From: Mastacembelus armatus
Lineage: Eukaryota; Chordata; Actinopteri; Synbranchiformes; Mastacembelidae
Reading direction: 5' to 3'
NCBI RefSeq assembly: GCF_900324485.2
Contig: NC_046645.1
Span: 11,745,824 to 11,809,823 of the forward strand
DNA: 64,000 bases
The notes under the pieces were generated by a model. The model was not told where the DNA came from, searched no databases, and was given only the letters and a program-made list of their open reading frames with translations. Below, in pieces: positions 48,440 to 61,400 of this stretch. Position 1 is the stretch's first letter. The number at the start of each line of letters is the position of its first letter. The position numbers and the translations under genes were made by a program.

Positions 48440-48645
48440 CATAGGTCACTCGTATTTATATAAGTCAGTAGGGCCCTACTCACCTACTTGAACCTACTGG
48501 TAGGTTCAGAAGGTCATTACAGATCTTTATTATTGTAATTACATACATTACTTAAGTTACATCCTTCAGTTTAAGCACGACAGTTACTCAGATATATTTA
48601 GGCATTAAAACATATTGGTTAGGTTTAGGAAATGAAACGAACAAA
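48440..48645. repeat. Piece of the dispersed repeat of 366-900, inverted
   Basis: The reverse complement shares the 'gatctgtaatgacc' and 'ctgaacctaccagtaggttc' wording of 805-895, followed by a minisatellite-like unit 'ggcattaaaacatattggtt'. The same unit sits upstream of genes 6 and 7 (about 37113 and 42089). Confidence 0.5.
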
Positions 48646-48654
48646 AACATACAG

Positions 48655-48668
48655 TATGTATATATATT

Positions 48669-48713
<45 letters not shown>

Positions 48714-48752
48714 GTGTGCGTGTGCGTGTGTGTGTGTGTGTGGGTGTGTGCA
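48655..48752. repeat. (TA)n(TG)n microsatellite
   Basis: TA run followed by an interrupted TG run just upstream of the gene 8 promoter. Confidence 0.95.
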
Positions 48753-48756
48753 TTTT

Positions 48757-48850
48757 ACACTGATCTAACATGTATAAATAGCTGTGCAATTTCTTAACTT
48801 CTATTCAGATACACATGATGCCACCCAATAGTTTAGCTTTTTCAGACATT
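48757..48850 (+). promoter_or_regulatory. Core promoter and leader of gene 8, with in-frame upstream ATG
   Basis: 'ctgatctaacatg' precedes TATAAATA (48773-48780), 78 bases before the main ATG. The upstream ATG (48815/48818) is in frame with the receptor and lacks the TAA of genes 6, 7 and 9 (TCA instead). A twelve-residue extension (MMPPNSLAFSDI) is possible. Confidence 0.6.
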
Positions 48851-51800
48851 ATGACGTCCACACAGAGGTGGCCAGATTGGGGCTGGGCACTTCTGCAACT
48901 GTTGCTGATTGTAACTTTCTCTCAGGCTGAAGAGCTGGTTTGCAGGCAGAGAGAGGATCTTAAGAATCCCCAGCTATCTAATGATGGGGATATTATTCTG
49001 GGGGGAATCTTCTCTTTCCACAGCAGCTGGAAAAACAGACAGGATTCCTACATTTACAAACCACTGCCACTGGAATGTACCAGGTAAAATAAAATCGAAA
49101 TATCTTTAATATTTAAGAGAAACCGGACAGAGACAAAAACTGAGTTGAAATTTAATTATTTCCTGTTTTTCCTGTTGTATTATTAACATAAAATGCTTTA
49201 ATTTACTATTGCATTGTTTCTGATTTAAGTATTTCTATTAGTACAACTATATAAAACTGTCTGCATCAAGTTTAAATTTCAGAGAGTTCCAGTTTGCTCA
49301 GGCTATGATTTTTGCCATTGAAGAGATTAATAACAGCACAGACCTACTACCTGGCATCTCTCTGGGCTATAAGATGTATGATACATGTGGCTCTGTTGCC
49401 AGAAGTGTGAGGGCTGCACTGGCCTTGGCTAATGGTAATGAGGCTATTTCTGCACCATCTGAGGAACAATGTACTAAACCTGCACAAGTACAGGCCATTA
49501 TAGGAGAGACCACTTCCTCTGTGTCCAGGGCTATAATTACAGTCATTGGACCCTTTTATATCCCACTGGTGGGTAAGACTTTTAAACATGCAATTGTAAT
49601 TATTAAAACTTATTAAAAATCTACAATTATTCTAGCTGCTCAGAGCAAAGGTGAGTGTTAATGTTTTATTGCTTTATTTTCGGAAATGATTTCTTTTTCT
49701 TTTAGATCAGCCACTTTGCCACCTGTGCTTGTCTCAGTGACAAAACCAAGTACCCATCCTTCCTCAGAACAATACCCAGTGACTACTATCAGAGCAGAGC
49801 CCTGGCCCAGATGGTCAAGCACTTTGGGTGGACTTGGGTTGGAGCCATTAGAGGTAATGATGATTATGGTAATAATGGCATGGCTACATTCACAGAAACT
49901 GCACAGCAGCTGGGCATCTGTCTGGAGTATTCTGTACCTTTCTTTAGAACAGATCCACCAGATAAAATAAGAAAAATAATTGACATTATCAAAGCTTCAA
50001 CCTCCAAGGTGATTGTAGCTTTTCTCACACACATGGATATGGATGTGCTAACACATGAGCTGTCTAATCACAATTTGACTGGATACCAGTGGGTTGGCAG
50101 TGAGAGCTGGATCCTTGATTCCCAAACAGTAGAAACAGACAGACATCACATTCTGGATGGTGCCATAGGACTGTCCATCCCCAAAGCACATGTCAGTGGC
50201 GTGAGAGAGTTTATATTAAATGTGAAGCCACTCAATTCATCTGGTCATGAAATATTTACTGAGCTCTGGGAGACATTATTTAGCTGTAAGTTTAAGCAAT
50301 CAGAGTCATCAACAGGAAATGAGAGAGAATGTACTGGACATGAAGATCTGACTGGAGTGAAAAATGGCTTCACTGATATGTCACTGATGCCTATATTTAA
50401 CAATGTCTATAAAGCAGTTTATGCTGTGGCCCATGCACTTCATAGTATTCTTGGCTGTAATCAAACATGTCAGAAGGTCCAGCTAGATCCATTAATGGTG
50501 AGTTCTAGTCTTCACAAAATAAATAAAAAAATAAATGCAGTAAAAATAAATTTTCATCATGCTGTTCAGCCAACAGGTCAACACAGTGTTATAATTAACT
50601 ACATTAATACCTATTTGTTTAGATTCTACAAGAAATAAAAACAATTAATTTCAAAACCAAGGAAGGAGATGAGGTTTACTTTAATCAGAATGGAGACCCA
50701 GCAGCAAAGTATGAAATTATAAACTGGCAGCCAACAGAAAATGGCATTGTGGACTTTGTCACAGTTGGTCTTTATGATACATCTTTACCTGCAGACAAAC
50801 AGCTGAAGCTGCAAAATAATTCCTTAGTGTGGGCACAGAACTCTAAACAGGTAAAGTCAATATGATGATTGTAATACGTTATTACAGAATAATGATCCTA
50901 ATTGTATTCTTGTTACTGTATCATACAGGTGCCTGTGTCAGTTTGCAGTGAGAAATGTCCCCCAGGAACTCGCAAGGTTCTGCAGAAAGGAAAACCTGTC
51001 TGCTGCTATGACTGTATAAGATGTGCAGAGGGAGAAATAAGCAACTCCACAGGTCTAGTAAACTTTAATGTGAGGTTCAGAGAAGTGTTTCTATTATTTA
51101 GTCTGTCTTTCAAAATAAATTATATACACAAATTATTTTTAATTAATTATAAATTAATTATTTACACAAAATATCACAAACCCCTTTTGCAACACAGTTC
51201 AAGTGCATCGGAAATATACAATTTTCACTACAAGATCTAAATGTCATGTAGTTTGTCTCAAAGTAAAGCTACTGAGCACCTGATCTGACTCCTGCTTTCT
51301 TGTCATGTTTCAAACTCTAGGATATTTTTATGTTGGCAATACTTTTTTAGCCCACTAATTCAGTGGACCTCAGATTCATTACAGGATTAGTAACTGTATG
51401 CCCAATTAAATAAAAGATCATTGATGGAGTGCGAATAGAAGTGAATTCTTGTTACCAGAGCTCTGACAAAAACAGAAATTTATGAAATATTTTTAGACAG
51501 AAAAATAAATAAATACCAAAACTTCCAACACTACAATGTATACTTATAATGATATCCATTAATGAGTATGTCATCATCATGTAGTGTCATTCTACTGGGC
51601 ATGTCTGATAAATGCTTCAATGTCATGTTTCAGACTCTGTCACCTGTGTGAGATGTCAACCTGAATTCTGGTCAAATGAGAGAAGAGATTCCTGTGTGAA
51701 GAAGGAGGCAGAGTTTCTATCATATGAAGAAATTATGGGAGTGTTGCTCACTGCAGCATCCTTATTTGGGACATGCATGACTGTTGGTGTTGCAGTCATT

Positions 51801-52541
51801 TTCTTTAGGCACAGAAAATCTCCTATTGTCAGGGCCAACAACTCTGAGCTGAGCTTCCTGCTGCTCTTCTCCTTGACTCTGTGTTTCCTGTGTTCTCTGA
51901 CCTTCATCGGCCAGCCTTCTGACTGGTCCTGCATGCTGAGACACACAGCATTCGGCATCACCTTCGTCCTCTGTATCTCTTGTGTTCTGGGGAAAACTAT
52001 GGTGGTGTTAATGGCCTTCCGGGCTACACTTCCAGGTAGTAATGTCATGAAATGGTTTGGGCCTGTACAACAGAGACTCAGTGTCCTGGCCTTCACTCTC
52101 ATACAGGTTGTTATTTGTGTCCTCTGGTTATCAATTTCTCCTCCTTTTCCATTTAAGAATTTTAGGGGATTCAAGGACAAAATCATCTTAGAGTGTGCCC
52201 TGGGCTCAGCTCTAGGCTTTTGGGCTGTACTTGGGTACATAGGTCTTCTGGCCATCTTATGTTTTATTCTCGCTTTTCTGGCCCGGAAATTGCCTGATAA
52301 CTTTAATGAGGCCAAGTTTATCACCTTCAGCATGCTGATATTCTGTGCAGTCTGGATCAGTTTTATTCCAGCGTATGTCAGCTCTCCTGGGAAGTTCAGT
52401 GTTGCTGTAGAGATATTTGCTATTCTGGCCTCCAGTTTTGCACTGCTCATTTGTATTTTTATTCCAAAATGTTATATTATCTTACTGAAACCTGAGAAAA
52501 ATACAAAAAAGAATATGATGGGCAAGGTGGCACAAAAATAA
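48851..52541 (+). CDS. Gene 8: OlfC/V2R-like receptor, tandem copy
   Basis: The receptor has 856 residues in exons 48851-49083, 49283-49568, 49706-50497, 50623-50850, 50929-51052 and 51634-52541. The frame is open. Exon 3 is one codon shorter than in the sister genes (CQKVQ for CQYKVQ). The flytrap pocket reads GETTSS, ISHFAT, NDDYG and VGSESW; the other tandem copies have VGSEGW. The nine-cysteine linker and 7TM exon are nearly identical to genes 5 to 7. Intron 2 lacks the insert shared by genes 6 and 7. I place the start by homology; the in-frame ATG 36 bases upstream cannot be excluded. AATAAA follows the stop codon closely. Confidence 0.92.
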
Positions 52542-53427
52542 TCTTGAAAATAAAATATGGCCACGAGGTAAATTAGTGACATTATAATTTTCACTTCATA
52601 ATTTTTGGGATTTTCAAGGAGAGACTTATATGCATATTTATTTTATTGACTTTTATTGACTTGTGTTGTGCTTAAAACTTAAAAATGGCCAAAATACGGA
52701 CACAAATTAGTGCCATTACAATGTTCACATCATATTTTCTTCAGACTGTCAAGTACAGATCTACTTGCATGTTATTTTTATTGACTTCTATTGTGCAACT
52801 GTAGTATTTTCCCTTCATATATTATTTAATTTTTAGATTCAGGACATGGAAGTGACAGCATTTAAAACAATGTCAACCAATTATGAGCACATAAATACAC
52901 AAATTTAATGTTTAATTCATTTTGATACAGTTCATAACAGAATCAATCAATTCAAATGTTCATAGACAAAAAACAGGTTTAAATTGTTTTTTTTTTCTCT
53001 TCAGGTCAGACAGTTATTTGCATCATCTCCAAACCCACAATTAATTGCAAATCAATCACAAGTTTCTTTTAAATGCAGGTTAAATCTTTGACAATGTGCT
53101 TATGTTTTGTTTTTGCTTTTGTTTTTGCTGTAAAACTACTACTCCAAACTGCTAATATTCTTTTTGTCTGTTGGAACAGTTGATCCACAATCTGTGTACA
53201 ACTTCAGGTTTCAGTTACATAGTTAATTACATAGAATTAAGTATTGTGATGCAGACCACCAACAATGTGATATCCCTGTATGTGGACGGCAGGTCGTGGG
53301 AGGTTAAAGGGATATGTTTCTAATACTCTTACCAACATAGGAGTGGACAAATTTGCTTGCTTTATGCATTTAGAATTATTCTCCAGAATAAGGGAAAAAG
53401 TACTCACTATTTGCTCAAAAAAGCACA
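52542..53427. other. 3' flank of gene 8
   Basis: The first 130 bases match the 3' flanks of genes 5 to 7, so the duplicated unit extends past the stop codon. The rest is AT-rich and non-coding. The 280-bp insertion seen after genes 5 and 6 is absent. Confidence 0.55.
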
Positions 53428-53560
53428 GTGGCAAGAAAAAATAGGTGAACCCCTAGGAATTAATTGGTTTTTTGCATTAGTTTAAGATATGAAAAAAAAA
53501 AATCACCCAAACATGGCATGGATACATCCAAGTTTTTCATGAAAATTTAATTTTACATCA
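53428..53560 (-). mobile_element. Tc1-like transposon terminus
   Basis: 'cagtggcaagaaaaaatagg' followed by 'tgaacccc' is the characteristic end of a vertebrate Tc1-like family. Only the end and some adjacent sequence remain. Confidence 0.65.
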
Positions 53561-55861
53561 CAGTAGTGTGTTAATGTCACAGGCTGATGATCTGTTAATG
53601 TGTTCAATTCAATTCAATTCAATTCAATTCAATTCAATTCAGTTCAGTCTTATTTGTATAGCGCCAAATGACAATACAAATCATCTCAAGGCACTTTACA
53701 AAAAAAAACAAAAAAACAAATCCCTTATGAGCAAGGACTTGGCGACAGTGGAGAGGAAAAACTGGTTGGAGTGAGAGGAGAGAGAAAAGAACAGCAACAA
53801 TAAACAACAAATAGACACTGCAGGTTGGTGGGGCTAGTAACTGCACATCAGCAATATACAGCTCCAGTTCCAGCTCAGTGCACTGATGGTCCTTGGGCAG
53901 TCTAGGCCTATAGCAGCATAACTAAGGGATTGTTCAGGGTTACTTGAAGCCAGCCCTAACTATAAGCTTTGTCAAAAAGGAAGGTTTTAAGTCTAGCCTT
54001 AAAAGTACAGAGAGTGTCTGCCTCCTGAACTCAGACTGGGAGCTGGTTCCACAGGAGAGGAGCTTGAGGCTCTGCCTCCCATTCTACTTTTGGAAACTAT
54101 GGGAACCACAAGTAGACCTGCACTCTGAGAGCGAAGTGCTCTATTAGGATAATATTGTACTATGAGGTCTTTAAGGTATGAATGAGCTTGATCATGAAGA
54201 GATTTATATGTGAGAAGAAGGATTTTAAATTATGTTCTGTATTTTACAGGGAGCCAATGAAAAGAAGCTAATATAGGAGAAATATGATCTCTCTTGCTAG
54301 TTCCTGTCAGGACTCTGGCTGCAGCATTTTGGATTAACTGGAGGCTTTTTATGGAGATTCTGGGACATCCTGATAGTAATGAGTTACAGTAATCTAGCCT
54401 TTAGGTAACAAATGCATGGACTAGTTTTTCTTCATCATTTTGAGACAGGATGTTTCTAATTTTGGCAATGTTGCGCAAGTGAAAGAAGGCAGTTCTAGAG
54501 ATTTGTTTTATGTGTGAGTTAAAGGACATGTCCTGGTCAAAAATATCTCCAAGGTTTTTCACAGTAGTGCTGGAGGCCAGGGCTAGGCGATCTAAAGTAG
54601 CTATAATTTTAGAAAAGTTATTTCTGAGGTTTTTAGGCCCAAATACAATAACGTATGTTTTCTCTGAATTTAAAAATAGAAAGTTACTGGTCATCCAGGC
54701 CTTTATGTCAGACACGCCTGAAGTCTGGTTAACTGGTTTGTGTTAACAGGTTTCATGGATAGATACAGTTGAGTGTCATCTGCATAGCAATGGTAATTAA
54801 TAGAGTGCTTCCTAATAAAATTGCCTAAGGGAAGCATGTACAGGGTGAACAGAATTGGTCCTAGCACAGAACCTTGTGGAACTCCATAACTAACTTTTGT
54901 GCGTGTGGAAGGTTCATCATGGACATGAACAAACTGGAATCTGTCCGACAAATAAGATTGAAACCATTTTAATGCTGTTCCTCTGATATCAATCACATGC
55001 TCCAGTCTCTGTAATAAGTACAGTGCTGTTTCTGTACTATGATGTACTCTAAATCCTGATTGAAAATCTTCAAAGTTTATTTCTGTGTAAGTGGTCTGAT
55101 AGCTACTTAGCAACAGCTTTTTAGGATTTTAGATGGTAGGTTAAATGGTAAATTGGATATTGGTCTAAAATTAGCCAAGACTCCTGGATCAAGACTAGAC
55201 TTTTTGAGAAAGGTTTGATTACTGCAGTCTTAAAGGCTTGTGGTACGTAGCCTGATACTAGAGATAAATTTACCAAGTCTAATAAAGATGAGTTAATTAA
55301 TGGCAGGGTGTCTTTAAGCAGTCTAATCGGGATGGGGTCTAAGAGACACGTTGATTTAGATGAGGAAACCACTGATGCGAATTCAGAGAGATCTATGGGA
55401 GAGAAGCAGTCTAAACATAACTGAGGTCTTACAGATGATTCAAGAGCTGCTGTAGTAAAATATTAATTTATGGCAGGTATAGAAAGCATCTGCTTTAAGG
55501 TACGAATATGTAAACTGTACCATGGAGCTATTCTCCTCTGATTCACTAATGTCTTTTTCAGAGGGGCCACAGTATCAAGAGTTTCACACAGTGAGGCTAC
55601 AGCACTGTCAACAACATGATCAATTTGGTAGGGAGTAGGATTGAGGCAGCTGCCCCTCCACTGTGTTGGCACATGGCATAGATTTAAATAAATATGGAAT
55701 CATTTTCTTAAATGTATTAACAGCATTGTCAGATAAACATCGCTGTAGTGGAACTTTCTTCCAAATGCTGCATGACCCATTATCTTAAATTCAAAAGTTA
55801 TTTAAGAATGGTCTGACAAAATAGGATTTTGGGAAAAAACTATTAAATGTTCAATTTTGAT

Positions 55862-56426
55862 GCCGGATCGGGGCATCGGCAGCAGTAATGCGGTCGGTGT
55901 ACCGGTCCGTTGTGGTGAAGAAGGAGCTGAGCCGGAAGGTGAAGCTCTCGATTTACCGGTCAATCTACATTCCTACTCTCACCTATGGTCATGAGCTCTG
56001 GGTCATGACCGAAAGAACGAGATCGCGGATACAAGCGGCTGAAATGAGCTTCCTCCGCAAGGTGGCCGGGCGCTCCCTTAGAGATAGGGTGAGGAGCTCG
56101 GTCACCCGGGAGGAGCTCGGAGTAGAGCCGCTGCTCCTCCACATCGAGAGGAGTCAGTTGAGGTGGCTCGGGCATCTGTTTCAGATGCCTCCTGGGCGCC
56201 TTCCTCGGGAGGTGTTCCGGGCATGTACCACCGGGAGGAGGCCCCGGGGAAGACCCAGGACACGCTGGAGGGACTATGTCTCCCTGCTGGCCTGGGAATG
56301 CTTCGGTGTCTCCCCGGAAGAGCTGGAGGAAGTGTCCAGGGAGAAGGAAGTCTGGGTATCCCTGATTCGGCTACTGCCCCCGCGACCCGGCCCCGGATAA
56401 GCAGTAGAAGATGGATGGATGGATGG
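55862..56426 (+). mobile_element. RTE-type (Rex3/Expander-like) LINE, 5'-truncated
   Basis: The plus strand encodes the C-terminal end of an RTE-type reverse transcriptase in one open frame (55888-56400), with GHLFQMPPGRLPREVFRACT and RPRGRPRTRWRDYV. It ends in PGPG, then 'ggataagcagtagaag' and a GATG repeat tail. It is GC-rich against its AT-rich host. Copies of 'attttgat' at 55854-55861 and 56427-56434 look like target-site duplications. It lies in the L2 element and opposes it. Confidence 0.85.
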
Positions 56427-57728
56427 ATTTTGATACCATAGGTCAGAACAAGATCAAGGGTGTGACTGAAACAGTGGGTGGGTTTATTAACATTTTGAGT
56501 GAAACCAATTAAATCTAATATTGAATTAAATGCAGTGCTGAGACTATTATTTTCAACATCGACATGAATGTTAAAATCTCCCACTATAATGACTTTATCT
56601 GAACTAAGCACTAAATCAGACAGGAAGTCTGGAAATTCAGTTTAAAACTCTGAGTAAGGGACAGGTGGACGGTACACAATGACAAGTAGAACTGATTTTT
56701 TTGTTTTCCAGTTTGGATGTGAGAGACTAAGAGTGAGGCTCTCAAATGAGTTGTAACTGTTCTGAGGATGAAAGTTCAATAATGGATTTGAGTGGAAGAT
56801 TTCAGCTACTCCTCCACCTCGACCTGTGCTTCGAGGAACATGATAATTTTTATGTCTGAGGGGGGTTGATTCATTCAGACTGACATATTCATCCTGCTGC
56901 AGCCAGGTTTCAGTAAGACAGAGTAAGTCAATTTAATGATCAGTTATCAAATCATTTACCAAGAGATTTAGATGAAAGAGACCTAATATTTAATAATCCA
57001 CACGGACTGTTCTGTTTTTCTGTTCAATAAGAGGAGTGGTCTTAATTTTTATTAGATTTTTAAGAATATCTCCTCTTGTGTTAATTTCTGACTTATTTGA
57101 TTTATATGTCCAAGGAGCAGACACAACCGCTATGTGGTTTGAGGGTGGTGACGACTCTAAGGAAACTGCAGAGAGGCATTTTAGACTGACTCTCTGCGTC
57201 CCGGTCCCCTCTCTGGATTGTCAGACTTTAGGTTGGCTAATAAACTCGGCCAGATTTCTAGAGATGAGAGCATTAACCAAAGTGGGATGGATGCTGTCCC
57301 TCTCTACCAGACCAGGTTTTCCCCAGAAAGTGGCTCAATTGTCTATGAAGCCCACATCGTTTGCTGGACACCACCTAGACAGCCAGCGATGGAACGACGA
57401 CCTGCAGCTAAACATGTCATTGCTGGTCAGATTGGGGAGGGGTCCAGAGAAAACTACGGCGTTACACACAGGCTCAACATTAATTTTAGTGACCTCCGAT
57501 TGGCGTAATCGGGTGTCATTGCTGCCGACGTGAATAACAATTTTACCATATTTACAATTAGCCTTAGCCAGCAGCTTCAGATTTGACTCTATGTCGCCCG
57601 CTCTGTCCCCAGGAATATATTTGACTATGGTCGCTGGTGTCTCAAGATTCACTTTTCGCCAATTATCAGTCGGTTTCTCAATGGGTGTGTCGCTGAGTGG
57701 CAAAAATCTGTTAGAAACGTGAACAGGC

Positions 57729-58179
57729 TGTCATGAGTTGGTGTCGGAGTGGAGAAAAGGAGAGGCGGTAGGACCCAAATGCTGGACAACGAAAGCTTTA
57801 TTGCTCCTGGAACTTTCAGGACAAACACATACAAAAACACACGAGAACAGGGTGAGACGATAACTTACTAAGACTGGATGAGACGATAAGGGACCGAGTG
57901 AGACGGTCGTCATAAAAACACACTTATCTTGGCTAGGGATGAACACGACTCAGGTAACAAACTATACCATAACTAATGCTTCGGTAGGGGACAAAGGAAA
58001 GAGGTAGGTATAAATAGGGAGAAACACAAAGATCACAACACACAGATGAAAGGGATAAACATGAAACCAATAAACACAAATAGCAAACGTGAAGCTGCTG
58101 GGGACCAGTGCAAGGGGAAAAGGAAGTCTCTAAACAATAAAGGTCCCCGGCAGGAAGTCCCAAATGGGGACGCATGACA
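57729..58179 (-). mobile_element. Solo-LTR-like fossil in the L2 element
   Basis: A 451-base block begins TGTCATG and ends CATGACA. On the minus strand it carries a TATA-like 'ctatttatacc' and a polyadenylation-like 'caataaagc'. These suit a solo LTR of a gypsy-like retrotransposon. No internal region is present. It separates two parts of the L2 ORF1. Confidence 0.55.
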
Positions 58180-58454
58180 TAGGCAGGTGATGAGCCGTGG
58201 GCTTCTGCTTAGGAGTATGTTTCCGTCGGACCGTCACCCAGGCTAATTCTCCGGGCTGCTCCAGAGCTGCCCTTGGACCGGTAACAGACCCTGAGCTCGG
58301 CTCCACACCTGCTAACAGGGCTAAGCTAGCTGGCTTTTGTTCAAAGGTGCGGAGCCACGCTTCCAATTCAGTGATCCTCACCTCCAAAGCTAGCAGAACC
58401 TTAGCTTATTACAAGTATCATTATCACTAAAGGAGGCAGAGGAATAACTAAACA

Positions 58455-61400
58455 TGTGGCACACAGAGCAGGAGAGAAAGAGAGAGGGAGAAGCCATGTT
58501 AGGCTGCCGCGCTGGGAGGAAGATCCGGGAAAAGAAGAGGTGTTTTAGACTTCTCCTCCCCTCCATGATCATGGGGAATGTGAGGTCCATTCCCAACAAA
58601 ACAGACGAGCACGCCGCACTCATAAGACATCAGCGGGAATACAGAAAGAGCAGCATCATTGTGTTCACGGAGACGTGGTTGACCCTTCACATCCCTGACT
58701 CAGCCGTTTCTTTGGATAACTTTTATCTGCTGCGCGCTGACAGGACAGGGGGCAGTGGGAAGAGGAAAGGAGGAGGTCTGGCTTTTTTTTTTTTAATGTC
58801 AGATGGTACAAACCAGGACACTGTACAGTGAGGGGGCAACTGTGCAGCAGAGACATTGAACTGCTAGCAGTTAGCATGCGGCCATACTACCTGCCACGGG
58901 AGTTTACGCACGTCACTGTGATAGCAGTGTACGTGCCTCCCTCTGCTAACGCAGACACAGCCTGTGACACGCTGGTCTCCATCACCAGCAGGCTCCAGAC
59001 ACATCACTCACAGGCCCTCTTCCTCATCTCTGGAGACTTCAACCACATGTTTTCCACATCTGCTCTGCCCACATACATACAGTATGTCACCTGCCCCACC
59101 AGAGACAATAAAATACTGGACTTGTTCTATGCCAACACCAAGGAGGCATATTCTTCATCCTCCCTCCCTCCCCTGGGGAGAGCTGACCACAACATTGTCT
59201 ATCTGCAGCCTGTGTATAAACCTGTTGTGCACAGGCAGCCTGTGGTGCCACGTGTGGTGAAGAGGTGGACTACTGAGAGCGAGGAGGCTCTGATGGACTG
59301 CTTTAACACCACTGTATGGACAGAGCTCTACGACCCACGTGGGGAGGATGTCAACGCCATCACAAACTGCATCACAGAATATATAAACTTTTGCTTTGAA
59401 AACACTCTGCCCTCCCAGACGGTACGGTGTTTTCCGAACAGCAAGCCATGGATTACCCCTGATATAAAAGCTCTACTGAAGGAGAAGAAGAGAGCTTTCA
59501 GATCAGGGAACAAGGAGGAGCTGAGGACTGTACAGAAGGAGCTGAGGAGGAAGATCAGAGAGGGGAAGGCCAACTACAGGAGGAAGATGGAGGAGCAGCT
59601 GCAGCAGCAGAACACCAGTGGGGTGTGGCAGAGCCTGAAGACCATCTCAGGCTTCAAAGCACCTCATGCCCAGGCTGAGGGGGATCTGCAGTGGGTTAAC
59701 GATCTAAATCTGCATTTCCTTAGGTTTGATCAACCACCCTCTCCTCCCCCCACGCAGCTGCAGGCCTTCTCCCCGGCACCTGGATCAGTGCCCCACTCCT
59801 TCAGCCTTTCACACCTCAGGCCCACCCCATCACCCCACCACTTCACAGCTCCATGGACTCACCCACCCCCCCAGCACACTGCCCTCCTGCCCACCCCTGT
59901 CCCTTACACCAGCCCAGGTGAGAAGTGAACTGAGGAGGATCAAGGCTAGGAAGGCAGCTGGACCAGATGGCATCAGCTCCAGGCTCCTTAAGTCCTGCGC
60001 AGATGAACTGTGTGGAGTTATGGAGCATGTCTTCAACCTGAGCCTCAAGCTGAGGGTGGTACCACAGCTCTGGAAAACTTCCTGTGTGGTACCAGTGCCC
60101 AAGACACCGCACGCTAAAGACCTCAACAGCTTCAGGCCAGTGGCTCTCACATCCCATCTGATGAAGACACTGGAGAGACTGGTCCTGGGCCACCTCCGCT
60201 CCGTGGTGAGCTCAGCGATGGACCCGCTGCAGTTCGCCTACTGACCCGGCATCGGAGTGGAGGACGCCATCATCTTCCTGCTTCACCGTGCTCTGGCACA
60301 CCTGGAGAAGCCCGGGAGTGCTGTGAGAATTCTGTTCTTTGACTTCTCCAGCACGTTCAGCACCATACAGCCAGTGCTTTTAAGGGACAAACTGGAGAAG
60401 GCTGGCGTGGACTTTGACCTTGCGGAGTGGATCCTGGACTACCTGACAAACCGACCCCAGTTTGTGAGAGCCCGGGACAGTGTGTCCGACATCCTGACCT
60501 GCAGTGTGGGGGCCTCCCAGGGGACCGTCCTGGCAGACTTCAGACACAACACGGACGGCTGTGTTCTGCAGAAATTCTCTGACGACTCTGTGATTGTCGG
60601 GCTCATCACGGACGACGATGACGCAGAGTACAGAAGACTGACGCAGGACTTCGTGGACTGGTGTCAGCAGAACCACCTCCTCATCAACGCGGGGAAGACC
60701 AAGGAGATGGTGGTGGATTTCCGTAGACGTTGGTCTACTCTTTCCTCGTCAATGAACATCCAGGGAGTAGACATTAACAGAGTGGACTCTTATAAGTACC
60801 TGGGTGTTCATCTGAACAACAAACTGGACTGGATTCATAACACAGATGCACTGTACAGGAAGAGCCAGAGCCGACTCTACCTCCTGAGGAGGTCTTTTGG
60901 AGTGAAGGGGGCACTCCTGAGAACCTTCTATGAGTCTGTGGTGGCATCAGCCATCCTGTACGGTGTGGTCTGCTGGAGCAGCAGCATCACAGAGAGGGAA
61001 AGGAAGAAGCTGGACAAGGTCATCAAGAAGTCCAGCTCTGTCCTAGGCTGTCCTCTGGACTCAGTGAGCTAGGTGGGGGACAGAACGGTCCTGGCAAAAC
61101 TAACATCTATGCTGGACCATGAGTCTCACCCCCTGCAGGACGTCCTGTTTGCCCTGGAGAACGGCTTCAGTGATAGACTGATTCACCCTCGCTGTGTGAA
61201 GGAGAGATTCCGCAGGTCTTTCCTTCCTCCTGCTGTCAGACTCTACAGTGATCACTGCTAACTGTACATTTGTCATCCATCTACTGTAATCATGTACAAT
61301 AGTGTAGTATAATGTAAATCACATCAGTGCAATATACTGTAGTCACTTTACCTGGTATTTATTTATATATCCAATGATGTCCATATACTGTACATACCCA

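Noticed and set aside
58828-59928. 366-codon plus-strand frame as a host gene
   Set aside because: It is the endonuclease and linker part of a Rex1-like LINE, followed by its reverse transcriptase.
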